From Paenibacillus sp. 453mf (GTDB lineage: Bacteria > Bacillota > Bacilli > Paenibacillales > Paenibacillaceae): a stretch of DNA of 64,000 nucleotides. Below, in pieces: positions 43,354-51,176 of this stretch (position 1 is its first letter; each line of letters begins with the position of its first letter). The stretch is from contig NZ_FPAC01000008.1 in the NCBI RefSeq assembly GCF_900116105.1, positions 71,981-135,980 of the forward strand, written 5' to 3'. The translations under genes were made by a program, and so were the position numbers. The notes below the pieces were generated by a model. The model saw only the letters and a list, made by a program, of their open reading frames with translations. It ran no database searches and had not been told where the DNA came from.

Positions 43354-43844
43354 CAACTACAACTTTCAAACAAAGGCTGCCTAAGAAAAAAGTCGAGCGA
43401 AATCAGGAGTGGATACCTGAAATTCGTTCGGCTGTCGTTTTGCATTACAGTTGTGTTCTAGATTTTTAGAACACTTCAAAATTAGACTATTATCTTTAGT
43501 AATCTTAATCTTGCCATATAAGGTTCCCTCCATCGCCATTTCTGGTTTTCGGTCTCTGGTTGCATTTTTGAGCAAATTATTGTGAGGGTATCCACACAAG
43601 CTTCAGATCGTTTCTTCGGCTGATTTGATAAAGGCTTGAGGTATTGGGAGAGATGTATTCCATGGGAAGCTGGTGAATTACAGCTCAATGGAACGGGATG
43701 AGTTGTAGAAACGGGTGGCACTTGCATGAGAAGTGGCAATAAAATCAGGAGGCAGCCGGCTGACCAGCTGCTTCCTTCTGTTTCAAATTCGCGATCAGAG
43801 CATTAAGTTTGCGGATTCCAACGTCCCCCTGTCAGAATAGCCTG
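43354..43844. other. Gene-poor region without a recognisable gene
   Basis: Open frames exist on the minus strand (43381-43599 and 43482-43739) but neither has a ribosome site nor a recognised family, and they overlap each other. The only clear structure is an 8-bp hairpin GTGTTCTA/TAGAACAC at 43453-43474. It may be decayed accessory DNA. Confidence 0.4.
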
Positions 43845-44751
43845 CTACACCATCGCGCGCAGTCGTTTCATATCGGCGATCGGCGGCAGGCCGAACAACC
43901 TTGCATACTCACGGCTGAAATGGGAGGGACTATCATAGCCTACCTGAAAAGCGGCTTCCGCCGCATCAGCAGTTTCGGATAACAGCAGGCGCCGCGCTTC
44001 CTGCAATCTGATTCTTTTTTGATACTGCAAAGGGCTCATCGCTGTGACCTCTTTAAAATGTCTATGCAACGATGAAGGGCTCATATTAGCCAGCTCGGCC
44101 AGCTCCTCGATTCGCAGTGGCTGGGCATAATTCTCCTTGATTTGCTCGATGACCTCCTTGATCCGGTAAGCGCTGCTTCCCTCCACAGCAATCTGCTTCA
44201 GCACATCCCCCTGCTGCCCTTTCAAAATCCTGTACAAGATTTCACGAATGTACATCGGCGCCAAAGCTTTAATGTCCTCAGGTGTCTCCAATAACCGTAC
44301 AAGCCTTATAGCGGCATCAAGAAGGGAAGTGCTTGTTTGGCTGATAAACAGCCCACGCCTGGATTCCCCTGGTTGAACCGCGCGAAGCTCGGACTCCTCC
44401 AGAATCTCTACAATTTGAGTAGGCTTAAAATCAAGCCTGAAGCACAAGTACGGCACATCGGATGAAGCTTCAATAATCTGCCCCGATACCGGCAAATCAA
44501 CCGAAACCACAAGATAATCCGAAGGTCCGTATTGATATCTCTCCTCTGTCAGCATCACTTCTTTTTTACCCTGAGCAACCGATACATAAAGCAGGTTCAT
44601 GAACTCTATAGATTGGCTCGGTGATCTTCGAGCTTCGAATACAGTATAAGGATGGTATGTCCGTCGCGTGAGCCCCTTCCCCGGGCGAGAACCGGTCAAT
44701 CAGCTTCGCGAGTTCTTTCTGTTTTTGTATAAGGTTTGTTGTTTTCGGCAC
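43845..44751 (-). pseudogene. AraC family regulator interrupted by a one-base frameshift
   Basis: The N-terminal part (GTG at 44751 after GGTGGGG) reads VPKTTNLIQKQKELAKLIDR, then GEGAHATDIPSLYCIRSS and EPIYRVHEPALCI, the start of the AraC_N family domain. It runs out of frame at the doublet GG (plus-strand CC at 44579-44580). Removing one base joins it to VAQGKKEVMLTEERYQYGPS and the full rest of the protein: the sensor domain and two AraC helix-turn-helix motifs, ending GYDSPSHFSREYARLFGLPP. A full-length product would be about 301 residues. The fault may be a true mutation or a sequencing error. The downstream-frame ORF alone lacks a ribosome site. It is divergent from the Atu4866-MFS genes and likely regulated them. 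Confidence 0.82.
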
Positions 44752-44930
44752 GTTTTCCCCACCTTCCATCTCAGAACACTTACTATAGTTATTATAGCCT
44801 TTTCCTTCTGTATCGATTAGTTGCTTGAAAGGAATGAGCAATCTTTTGCGATGAATCTTCTATCTGTCCATTTTTCAAGTGCCTCATAATATCCATAGCG
44901 GCTCTAAATGATTAAAGGAGAAGATTGCTT

Positions 44931-45212
44931 ATGAAGATAAACACTGATTTAACAATAGTCTCCGGGAACAACAACCCGTATGTAGGGATGTGGGTTACGG
45001 CGGACGGATATATTCGTCATGAACTATTGCCGAACGGCCGGTATGACGAGGCGCGCGGCAACCGAAAAAGCGCCTACACAGGCAGTTACACAATCACGGG
45101 CAACCATATCGATTACGTCGATGATATAGGCTTTACCGCTGACGGGGAATTCCGGGACGGAATTCTCTATCATGCCGGTATGATTCTGTATCGGGAAAGC
45201 AAGGAGGATTGA
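44931..45212 (+). CDS. Atu4866 domain-containing protein
   Basis: 93 residues from an ATG placed 10 bases after AAAGGAG; a TTG two codons earlier is less likely. The body NNPYVGMWVTADGYIRHELL, PNGRYDEARGNRKSAYTGSY and GNHIDYVDDIGFTADGEFRD matches the small beta-barrel Atu4866 family as I recall it. No biochemical role is known. It precedes the MFS gene by 6 bases and appears in operon with it. Such genes often sit beside AraC regulators and oxidoreductases. Confidence 0.78.
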   Translation: MKINTDLTIVSGNNNPYVGMWVTADGYIRHELLPNGRYDEARGNRKSAYTGSYTITGNHIDYVDDIGFTADGEFRDGILYHAGMILYRESKED

Positions 45213-45218
45213 GGACAT

Positions 45219-46385
45219 TTGGATAGAAGAGTCTGGATTTTAACGATTGCCGCCTTTGTCGTCGGTACTGTCGAGCTGGTCATTGCAGGCATTATCGAAA
45301 TGATTGCCCGGGACCTGCAGGTTTCCGTTGCGGCCGCGGGACAGCTCGTTACCGTATATTCTCTTGTGTTCGCCTTCGGATCACCGGTAATTATTACCTT
45401 GACGGCCAATATCGAGCGGCGCAGGCTGCTCATTATCGCGATGTGGGTGTTTTTTGCGGGGAATATCCTGTCCATTATTAGTCCAAATTTTACCCTGCTC
45501 CTTATTTCCAGAGTAGTGCTTGCCGCAAGCTGCTCTGTCATCATCATTTTGTCCATTACATTAGCGGCCAGCATCGTGCCTCCGGCATTAAAAGGCCGCG
45601 CAATCGGCATTATATTCATGGGTTTAAGCGCGGCCCTGATGCTTGGCGTGCCGCTCGGCACATGGATTGGCGATCGCTGGGGCTGGAGAATGACGTTTGT
45701 CTTAATCGCCGTACTTACATTGATTGTGGCTTTATGCGTTCAGCGCTTACTGCCTAAAACACCGCCGCAACCGTCAGTTTCTCTCCGGACACAGCTTGGT
45801 ACGTTGAAGAGCTCCAAGATTCTCTCGGCCCATTTGGTTTCCATACTGCAGATGACAGGTCAATTTACGATCTATGCATATATTACGCCTTATCTGCAAA
45901 CAACAATGGGCTTATCCGCACCTATAATCAGTCTGGTGCTCCTGGTTTACGGCCTCGCCGGAATTGCCGGAGGCTGGATCGGCGGCTGGTCCTCCGACAA
46001 GCTGGGGCCGCGGAAGACGATCATCCTCACGCTTGTGCTGCATGCCGCAGCGATTCTCCTGCTGCCTTACGCCGTATCCAACATGTTCAGCTTATTACTG
46101 GTGGTCGCCGTCTGGTGTACCTTCAATATGGCGCCCAGCCCGGCCATTCAGAGCTATCTTATCGAGACAGCTCCCGAATCAGCGGATATTCAGCTCGGCT
46201 TCAATACTTCGTCGCTTCACATTGGAGTCGCGCTCGGCTCCATGATAGGTGGCTTCGTAGTGAGCCAATACAGCATTTCCATCAATCCTGTAGCAGGCGG
46301 GTTGATTATACTCTTATCTATCCTCTCCGCCCTCTACTCGATGACAAGAAAGGAAAAACGCGATGCTGTAGAGCAAGCCGTTTAA
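45219..46385 (+). CDS. MFS transporter, drug/metabolite efflux type
   Basis: 388 residues, 12 membrane segments. The motif A-like loop between segments 2 and 3 is degenerate, and ALKGRAIGIIFMGLSAALML-type segments plus GTWIGDRWGWRMTFVLIAVL match the DHA1/AraJ-like efflux branch. The TTG start lies just after AAGGAGGATTGAGGA. Substrate unknown. Operon with the Atu4866 gene; the divergent AraC regulator is broken, so control of this pair may be altered. Confidence 0.87.
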   Translation: MDRRVWILTIAAFVVGTVELVIAGIIEMIARDLQVSVAAAGQLVTVYSLVFAFGSPVIITLTANIERRRLLIIAMWVFFAGNILSIISPNFTLLLISRVVLAASCSVIIILSITLAASIVPPALKGRAIGIIFMGLSAALMLGVPLGTWIGDRWGWRMTFVLIAVLTLIVALCVQRLLPKTPPQPSVSLRTQLGTLKSSKILSAHLVSILQMTGQFTIYAYITPYLQTTMGLSAPIISLVLLVYGLAGIAGGWIGGWSSDKLGPRKTIILTLVLHAAAILLLPYAVSNMFSLLLVVAVWCTFNMAPSPAIQSYLIETAPESADIQLGFNTSSLHIGVALGSMIGGFVVSQYSISINPVAGGLIILLSILSALYSMTRKEKRDAVEQAV

Positions 46386-46785
46386 TATAAAGTGGTTCAG
46401 TAACACTTCGAGGGAGTGATGACACGATTCTACAAAATCAAGGAATGACAGAAGGGACGATCCGTTCACGTCGAACGGTGTCCTATCCTGATTTACGTTC
46501 GTCCCACCCCCAGAAGTAAATAAAAACGGGGCCACCCGAAGGCAGCCCCGCACTGGAGTCATGTTGTTTAATCTGGATGTCAATTCTGTAGACTGTAGAA
46601 GAGCACCTAGTAGTATTTTCTCAGTCTACAACTTTATTTTCCCGGTTTATCAAGACCTAGATTTAGGAAAGTCAGATATAATAAAGGGTTCCACATATTA
46701 TACATGACTAATATGTGGAACCCTTTATGCTTAACTATCGTACTCCTTTAAAATTCCTGAGGAACGAATATTTTAAGTCACATTG
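46386..46785. other. Intergenic region with two hairpins
   Basis: No gene is recognised between the MFS stop and the VOC remnant. A GC-rich hairpin (46527-46532 with 46545-46550, plus inner pairs) is followed by five T on the minus strand. A 20-bp perfect inverted repeat lies at 46681-46728 (separate entry). Confidence 0.5.
46681..46728 (-). terminator. Perfect 20-bp inverted repeat, terminator-like
   Basis: The two 20-base arms (46681-46700 and 46709-46728) are exact inverse complements around an 8-base loop. On the minus strand an AT-rich tail TTATTATATC follows, so it could end transcription from the VOC remnant or DJ-1 gene. Its unusual perfection also fits a small mobile repeat. Confidence 0.6.
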
Positions 46786-47012
46786 TTACTCATATCGCAT
46801 CTTGTCCATATCCATATACAACACATTCCATCGATGGCCGTCCAAATCGGCGAATCCGGCACCGTACATCCACCCGTCCTTGTATCCGGGCTCTCCATAT
46901 ACAGTACCACCCGCGTTAACAGCCTTGCGTACCATTTCATCTACTTCTTCCGGGCTTGCCGCATCAATGGAAAACAACACCTCACTCCCATATCTATTAT
47001 GCTTTCAGTCAT
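46786..47012 (-). pseudogene. VOC family gene remnant with internal deletion
   Basis: A good ribosome site (AGGAGGAG) and ATG at 47012 start MTESIIDMGVR, then the frame is lost. The other frame supplies a normal VOC C-terminal half: FSIDAASPEEVDEMVRKAVN, AGGTVYGEPGYKDGWMYGAG, FADLDGHRWNVLYMD. The first half of the fold (about 50 residues) is missing, so the gene is inactive. It lies downstream of the DJ-1 gene on the same strand. Confidence 0.75.
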
Positions 47013-47032
47013 TTTTGCTCCTCCTTATACCT

Positions 47033-47659
47033 TCATTGTATTGAATTCATCAACTCATAGTAATATTTAGAATCACTAGTCTTATTAAGGCTATACCAGG
47101 CGTCTAATGTTTTTGGAGAAAACACATCCAAAGCTTTCAAGATGTGTGCAGAAAATTCCAACGGAGCTATTCCAGATGCTGTGATCAGTTTTCCATCAGT
47201 TACAGCAGACTCCATTTTGTAATACTTTTCTCCTGTATAAGTGGGACAGATCATTTTAAGGTATTCCAGATCATTGCTTGTATGCCCACGTGAATTCAGC
47301 AATCCTGTCTGGGCAAGTCCCATTGTAGCACCACAAATCGCTGCAACCCATATACCTTCCCTTAAACACCTCTCAGCGATTTTTAAGAGGGGGTGGTGAA
47401 TGGTTTCTGTCCATGTATCTCCACCGGGTAAAATCAATAGATCTGATCTTTCAATGCTGCACTCATCCAATTTGATGTCAGGAAGTATTTTCAATCCGCC
47501 CATTGTAGTTACTGGAGTCTTATCAATTCCCATGGTAACTATTTTTGATGGGGCCAGCCCCTTTTTATAATATCTTCCCGAGTTCAGTTCGGCAGTTAAG
47601 TAGCCTATTTCCCAGTCTGCCATTGTGTCAAACACATAAAGATATACCGTATTATTCAT
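47033..47659 (-). CDS. DJ-1/PfpI family protein (class I glutamine amidotransferase-like)
   Basis: 208 residues from the ATG at 47659, 8 bases after AAGGAG; an upstream in-frame ATG at 47710 has no ribosome site. The DJ-1 fold is shown by YLYVFDTMADWEIGYLTAEL and LLILPGGDTW, and the nucleophile elbow AAICGATMG has C109. The branch resembles YdeA/ThiJ-like proteins, whose substrates are unclear (deglycase, protease and chaperone roles have been proposed for relatives). It follows the WYL regulator, separated by a terminator. Confidence 0.87.
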   Translation of the reverse strand: MNNTVYLYVFDTMADWEIGYLTAELNSGRYYKKGLAPSKIVTMGIDKTPVTTMGGLKILPDIKLDECSIERSDLLILPGGDTWTETIHHPLLKIAERCLREGIWVAAICGATMGLAQTGLLNSRGHTSNDLEYLKMICPTYTGEKYYKMESAVTDGKLITASGIAPLEFSAHILKALDVFSPKTLDAWYSLNKTSDSKYYYELMNSIQ

Positions 47660-47743
47660 TTGCAAGTTCTCCTTGATTTTACAATTCATCAAGTGATACC
47701 AACCATCCATCGGTAATCAATGATTATCATCATTATAAAATGA

Positions 47744-47770
47744 CTTCACTGACATCCGCTGTCAGTGAAG
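47744..47770 (-). terminator. Terminator after the WYL regulator
   Basis: Perfect 11-bp stem CTTCACTGACA/TGTCAGTGAAG with a 5-base loop, starting four bases past the stop and followed by TCATTTTATAAT on the minus strand. Confidence 0.75.
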
Positions 47771-47773
47771 CTA

Positions 47774-48739
47774 TTAAAGTTGATAATATTCCATTAACTC
47801 CGACACAACACCAACAAGTTTTTCCTTCAAACTCTGTGGTTCGATTACTTGAATGGATTTCCCGTAGGATAAGAGAAAATAAGGAACATAGGTATGCATT
47901 GATTTTTCCTCAAGTAAAAAGATTGCTTGATTTGATGTACGCTCTTTCAGATGATGCCCCAAAAACCAATGCAGGCATAAGTCATCCAACGCCTCTGACC
48001 TACCTTCGATAATTAAAGCAATTAACCCGTCCTTGCCGACTAAATCAGGTAATAGATTTCGCACAAAAAATTCCCGAGCCGAAAAAGCTTCGGAACGCTT
48101 AAATATGTTTTGAGTACGCTTGATTTGTAAAATCCGTCCTACCCGAAAGCTGCGGATCTCATTTCTCAGGTGGCAAAATGCAACAATATACCATTTATTG
48201 TTCCAGTAAACCATTCCATAGGGATCTATCACCCTAGTCTTGGATTGATCATCACGACGTGTGCGATAATCAATTTCTACAGAGAATTCGTTTGCTACAG
48301 CTTGCTCCAATTCCGCCAATACTGGCTGAATAGAAGGGTCTCCCATACGGTTTATAACTTCAAATCCGGCTAAATGACGGCTGAGAACACTTTCCTGTTC
48401 CTGATTCGAATACATTTTCAATTTGGATGTCGCATTACCTAATGCCTCACTCAAAGGGTATCCGGCTTCTTTTGCAAAAACAGCAGCATGAAGAAGTGCT
48501 TTTTTTTCTTCAATATCAAATAGCAGAGGTGCTCTGATAAAATTATTCAGCAAGCTATACCCGCCATTATGACCAGTGTCGGATATTATAGGCACTCCAC
48601 TGGCACCTAGCGCATCAATATACCGATAGACTGTCCTTATATTTATTTCTAACTTTTCGGATATTTGTTTTGCGGTCATTTTAACGCCCGAATTTAGCAT
48701 CCATAGGATTGCCAGCATATTATCGTTTTTTGGCATCAC
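47774..48739 (-). CDS. HTH/WYL domain transcriptional regulator
   Basis: 321 residues. An N-terminal HTH_11 (DeoR-like) winged helix (MTAKQISEKLEINIRTVYRY, residues 21-40) is followed by the WYL core (EIDYRTRRDDQSKTRVIDPYG, split at RRD; then NNKWYIVAFCHLRNEIRSFR, the ligand-binding strand) and a C-terminal extension. Members sense nucleotides or metabolites. It lies upstream of the DJ-1 gene on the same strand and may control it. The 48740-48949 segment upstream has no gene. Confidence 0.87.
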   Translation of the reverse strand: MMPKNDNMLAILWMLNSGVKMTAKQISEKLEINIRTVYRYIDALGASGVPIISDTGHNGGYSLLNNFIRAPLLFDIEEKKALLHAAVFAKEAGYPLSEALGNATSKLKMYSNQEQESVLSRHLAGFEVINRMGDPSIQPVLAELEQAVANEFSVEIDYRTRRDDQSKTRVIDPYGMVYWNNKWYIVAFCHLRNEIRSFRVGRILQIKRTQNIFKRSEAFSAREFFVRNLLPDLVGKDGLIALIIEGRSEALDDLCLHWFLGHHLKERTSNQAIFLLEEKSMHTYVPYFLLSYGKSIQVIEPQSLKEKLVGVVSELMEYYQL

Positions 48740-48949
48740 ATATACCTCATCTTTTATTAGGATCGCACTAAATTATTAGCTTTGCGAATCGCCTGCATCC
48801 CTTTATTCATCAATCTTTCAGCCTTTCAATCCTCACGTAGCATTCAATGTGTGTCGACTCCCGTAACTTAAACAACAATCTGCAATTTTTAACATTGCTG
48901 CTTATACTCTCAACTCAACTTTCTGCTTTACCACAACTTGTGATACAGT

Positions 48950-49210
48950 TCACGTCGCCATGACGGCTGACGGATACTGTACCGTCTCATACGCTGTCGC
49001 AAGCTTGACGATTCCCGCAGCGACGTCTCCGGATTGTTCGTAATAAGCTTGCCAAATGGCATAATATTGAGCGGGCGGTACGACCGGTCCGTTAATTATG
49101 GTTATCGGAAGATTCAATTGGCGCAACGTCAATCGGTTCTATCCGATTTCTCTCAGGCTCGTCCAGAAGCCTGGAGCGATTTTGATTCGATCTGTAAAAC
49201 GCGCGTTCAT
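48950..49210 (-). pseudogene. AraC family regulator remnant (arabinose-binding-type N-terminus)
   Basis: The ATG at 49210 lies 8 bases after AGGAGG and starts MNARFTDRIKIAPGFWTSLR. The frame stops after EIG; single- and two-base losses then restore a frame reading LNLPITIINGPVVPPAQYYA, IWQAYYEQSGDVAAGIVKLA and TAYETVQYPSAVMAT, the pattern of the N-terminal domain of AraC regulators of the Arabinose_bd type. The gene then ends at a TGA, lacking all DNA-binding sequence. It lies downstream of the aldo/keto reductase gene. Confidence 0.7.
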
Positions 49211-49244
49211 GGCTGCCGACCTCCTGAGACAATATCCAATTGCA

Positions 49245-49271
49245 AATGGTCCACGGAGCCCGTGGACCATT
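49245..49271 (-). terminator. Hairpin after the aldo/keto reductase gene
   Basis: The perfect 12-bp stem AATGGTCCACGG/CCGTGGACCATT with a 3-base loop starts 19 bases past the stop codon at 49290. The T-run is weak (ATTTGCAATT), so termination may be partial. Confidence 0.6.
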
Positions 49272-49289
49272 GCTTCTACTGATTATAGT

Positions 49290-50261
49290 CTAGCCGTCGA
49301 GCAGCGTCATCTGTTCTTTCATATAACGCGTGCCGTGAACGACATTCTTGGGGCTGACCTGATCGATTCGTTCGAGGTCCTCCTTCATGAGAAGGATATC
49401 AGCCGCGGCCGCATTTTCCTCCAGGTACTTGATACGCTTCGTACCCGGGATAGGCAGCGCCCCGTTGGCAATCGTCCAGGCAATGGCCAATTGGGATGGT
49501 GTACAGTTCTTCTCCATCGCGATCTCCTTAATCTTGTCGACAACCTCAATGTTCTTCCGGAAGTTGTCTCCTTGGAAGCGCGGCATCCATCTGCGAAGAT
49601 CGTCGGCGGCCAGATCCTCGAAAGTGCGAAGCTCGCCGGAGATAAAGCCCCTGCTCAGTGGACTGTAGGCCACATGGGTAATCCCCAGCTCTCTTACGGT
49701 AGGGAGTATCTCCTCTTCGATGTCACGGCTCCAGAGCGAATACTCACTCTCTAGCACGGAGATCGGATACACGGCATGAGCGCGGCGAATGGTGGAAGCG
49801 GAAGCCTCGGACAGGCCGAGCGCCCGAACTTTGCCTGCCTTGACCAAGTCTGCCATCGCTCCGACCGTCTCCTCTATCGGGATTTGCGGATCGACGCGGT
49901 GTTGGTAGTATAGATCGATGTAATCCGTATTCAAACGGCGAAGGCTATCCTCCACTACTTTCTTAACGTAATCAGGATGGCCACTGATGCTCTCGTAATT
50001 TGGGGTGTACGAGAACTTGGTGGCGATAATGGCTTGCTCGCGGCGCCCTTGAAGAGCACGGCCGAGCAGCTTTTCGTTATGCCCGTTCCCGTACACGTCC
50101 GCGGTATCGAACATCGTGACGCCTATGTCCAAAGCGCGATGGATCGTTTGGATCGACTGTTCGTCGTTAGTCTCCCCGTAAATGCCTGGAGACATTCCCA
50201 TAATTCCCAGTCCGATCGAAGAGACGAGGATATTGCTATTGCCTAAAATTCTTTGCTTCAT
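49290..50261 (-). CDS. Aldo/keto reductase
   Basis: 323 residues with the complete catalytic tetrad D52, Y57 (FDTADVYGNG), K82 (IATKFS) and H121 (YYQHRVDPQ). It belongs to the YakC/AKR13-type branch. The gene follows the MerR gene by only 16 bases on the same strand, so it is probably induced through that regulator, for example by carbonyl or electrophile stress (inference). It is clearly different from the AKR at 11605. Confidence 0.92.
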   Translation of the reverse strand: MKQRILGNSNILVSSIGLGIMGMSPGIYGETNDEQSIQTIHRALDIGVTMFDTADVYGNGHNEKLLGRALQGRREQAIIATKFSYTPNYESISGHPDYVKKVVEDSLRRLNTDYIDLYYQHRVDPQIPIEETVGAMADLVKAGKVRALGLSEASASTIRRAHAVYPISVLESEYSLWSRDIEEEILPTVRELGITHVAYSPLSRGFISGELRTFEDLAADDLRRWMPRFQGDNFRKNIEVVDKIKEIAMEKNCTPSQLAIAWTIANGALPIPGTKRIKYLEENAAAADILLMKEDLERIDQVSPKNVVHGTRYMKEQMTLLDG

Positions 50262-50277
50262 TTGTTAATCCCTCATT

Positions 50278-50700
50278 CTATGTTTGTTGACGCTCTGACT
50301 CCTCCATGTTGATTAACAACTGGCTCTCGGAAGGGATTCTCCCTTTCTCGATGTCTTCGTATATCGACAGTTTATTATTGACGGCGTCGAGCGCTTCGGC
50401 CAATTCGTTCTGGCGGCGAAATAAATCTTCCTTGTACTGGTTCAAGATCGCTTTGCGCTGTGGAATCGTGGAATCACCATCGAGCGCAAGATCCACCATC
50501 TCCTTCAGCAACGACAGCTTCATCCCTGTCGCCCGGAAACATGTCATCAGCCGGATCCAATCTAGGTGGTCTTGTTCGAACAGTCGATTCCCGTTCTTAT
50601 CTCTCTTAATGTAAGGGAGCAATCCCTCCTTCTCGTAAAAACGAATCGTATGAGCCGGGCAACCAAGCCGCTCTGAAGCTTCTTTGATCGTGAATGCCAT
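50278..50700 (-). CDS. MerR family transcriptional regulator
   Basis: 140 residues: winged helix (FTIKEASERLGCPAHTIRFY, residues 3-22), then a dimerisation coiled coil (about 80-120). It is most like AdhR/NmlR-type MerR proteins, with cysteine residues at about 15 and 54 that may sense electrophiles. First gene of a two-gene operon with an aldo/keto reductase. Confidence 0.9.
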   Translation of the reverse strand: MAFTIKEASERLGCPAHTIRFYEKEGLLPYIKRDKNGNRLFEQDHLDWIRLMTCFRATGMKLSLLKEMVDLALDGDSTIPQRKAILNQYKEDLFRRQNELAEALDAVNNKLSIYEDIEKGRIPSESQLLINMEESERQQT

Positions 50701-50766
50701 TGGCCGGATCGCTCCTTATCGGTTATTTTCAGACGGAATCGGCTCGTTCTTCCTCATCCTAAACCT

Positions 50767-50782
50767 TAAAGTACACTTTAAG
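50767..50782. promoter_or_regulatory. Candidate MerR operator dyad
   Basis: The dyad TTAAAGTACACTTTAA centred near 50774 (arms TTAAAGT and ACTTTAA) lies about 70 bases upstream of the MerR start at 50700. Its form resembles operators of MerR proteins of the AdhR type, where the dyad lies in an overlong promoter spacer. No -35/-10 pair is assigned. Confidence 0.4.
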
Positions 50783-50897
50783 GCAAGCGTTATTTTGGGA
50801 GACAGCTGTTAACGTCTGAACTACTGGTTATCATTATAATGCTCATCATTCACGTATATCTTCATCCGATGGATGGACATACATGTTCATAATTTCA

Positions 50898-50981
50898 TCA
50901 CAGGCCAACTGGAACACCTGCCTCATCCAACAGCAAATATCTCTTTTTATTACCATTAAGAATTACTTCTTGTACTCTCAC
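50898..50981 (-). pseudogene. N-terminal remnant of a tyrosine recombinase/transposase
   Basis: A GTG-started frame reads MRVQEVILNGNKKRYLLLDE and then AGVPVGL before a stop. I recall this N-terminus from Tn554-like tyrosine recombinases of Paenibacillus and Bacillus (VQEV..NGNKKRYLLLD..G.P). Only about 27 residues survive, and shifted frames continue for a short distance. Assignment is from memory. Confidence 0.45.
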
Positions 50982-51070
50982 AACAGCACTCCCAACGAAA
51001 GGCTTTTATCCTCAATATATTAAATAATTTATACTAAGCTTTAAAGCCATAATTAATATTTCTTTTAAAC

Positions 51071-51119
51071 AAAAAATAGAGGAGATTAGCTCATATAATG
51101 AACTAACCATCCTCTATTT
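51071..51119 (-). terminator. Terminator after glmS
   Basis: A long imperfect stem, AAATAGAGGA..TTAG with CTAA..TCCTCTATTT, is followed by a T-run on the minus strand, about 60 bases past the glmS stop. Confidence 0.8.
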
Positions 51120-51176
51120 ACGTTACTACAATTAACTCAGTCTAATACTTTATTTTCACTGAACAGATAAAACAAA

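Larger units (their letters stand above)
50701..51070. other. Gene-free stretch between the MerR gene and glmS terminator
   Basis: No intact gene. It contains the tyrosine-recombinase remnant (50898-50981, separate entry) and the region upstream of the MerR gene, where a short MerR-like operator could lie (AAAGTACACTTTAAGG, about 50767-50782, an inverted AAAGT...ACTTT). Confidence 0.5.

Noticed and set aside
43381..43739. Overlapping minus-strand frames that might be a transposase relic
   Set aside because: No recognisable transposase motif, start signal or terminal repeats, so it is only described as gene-poor DNA.
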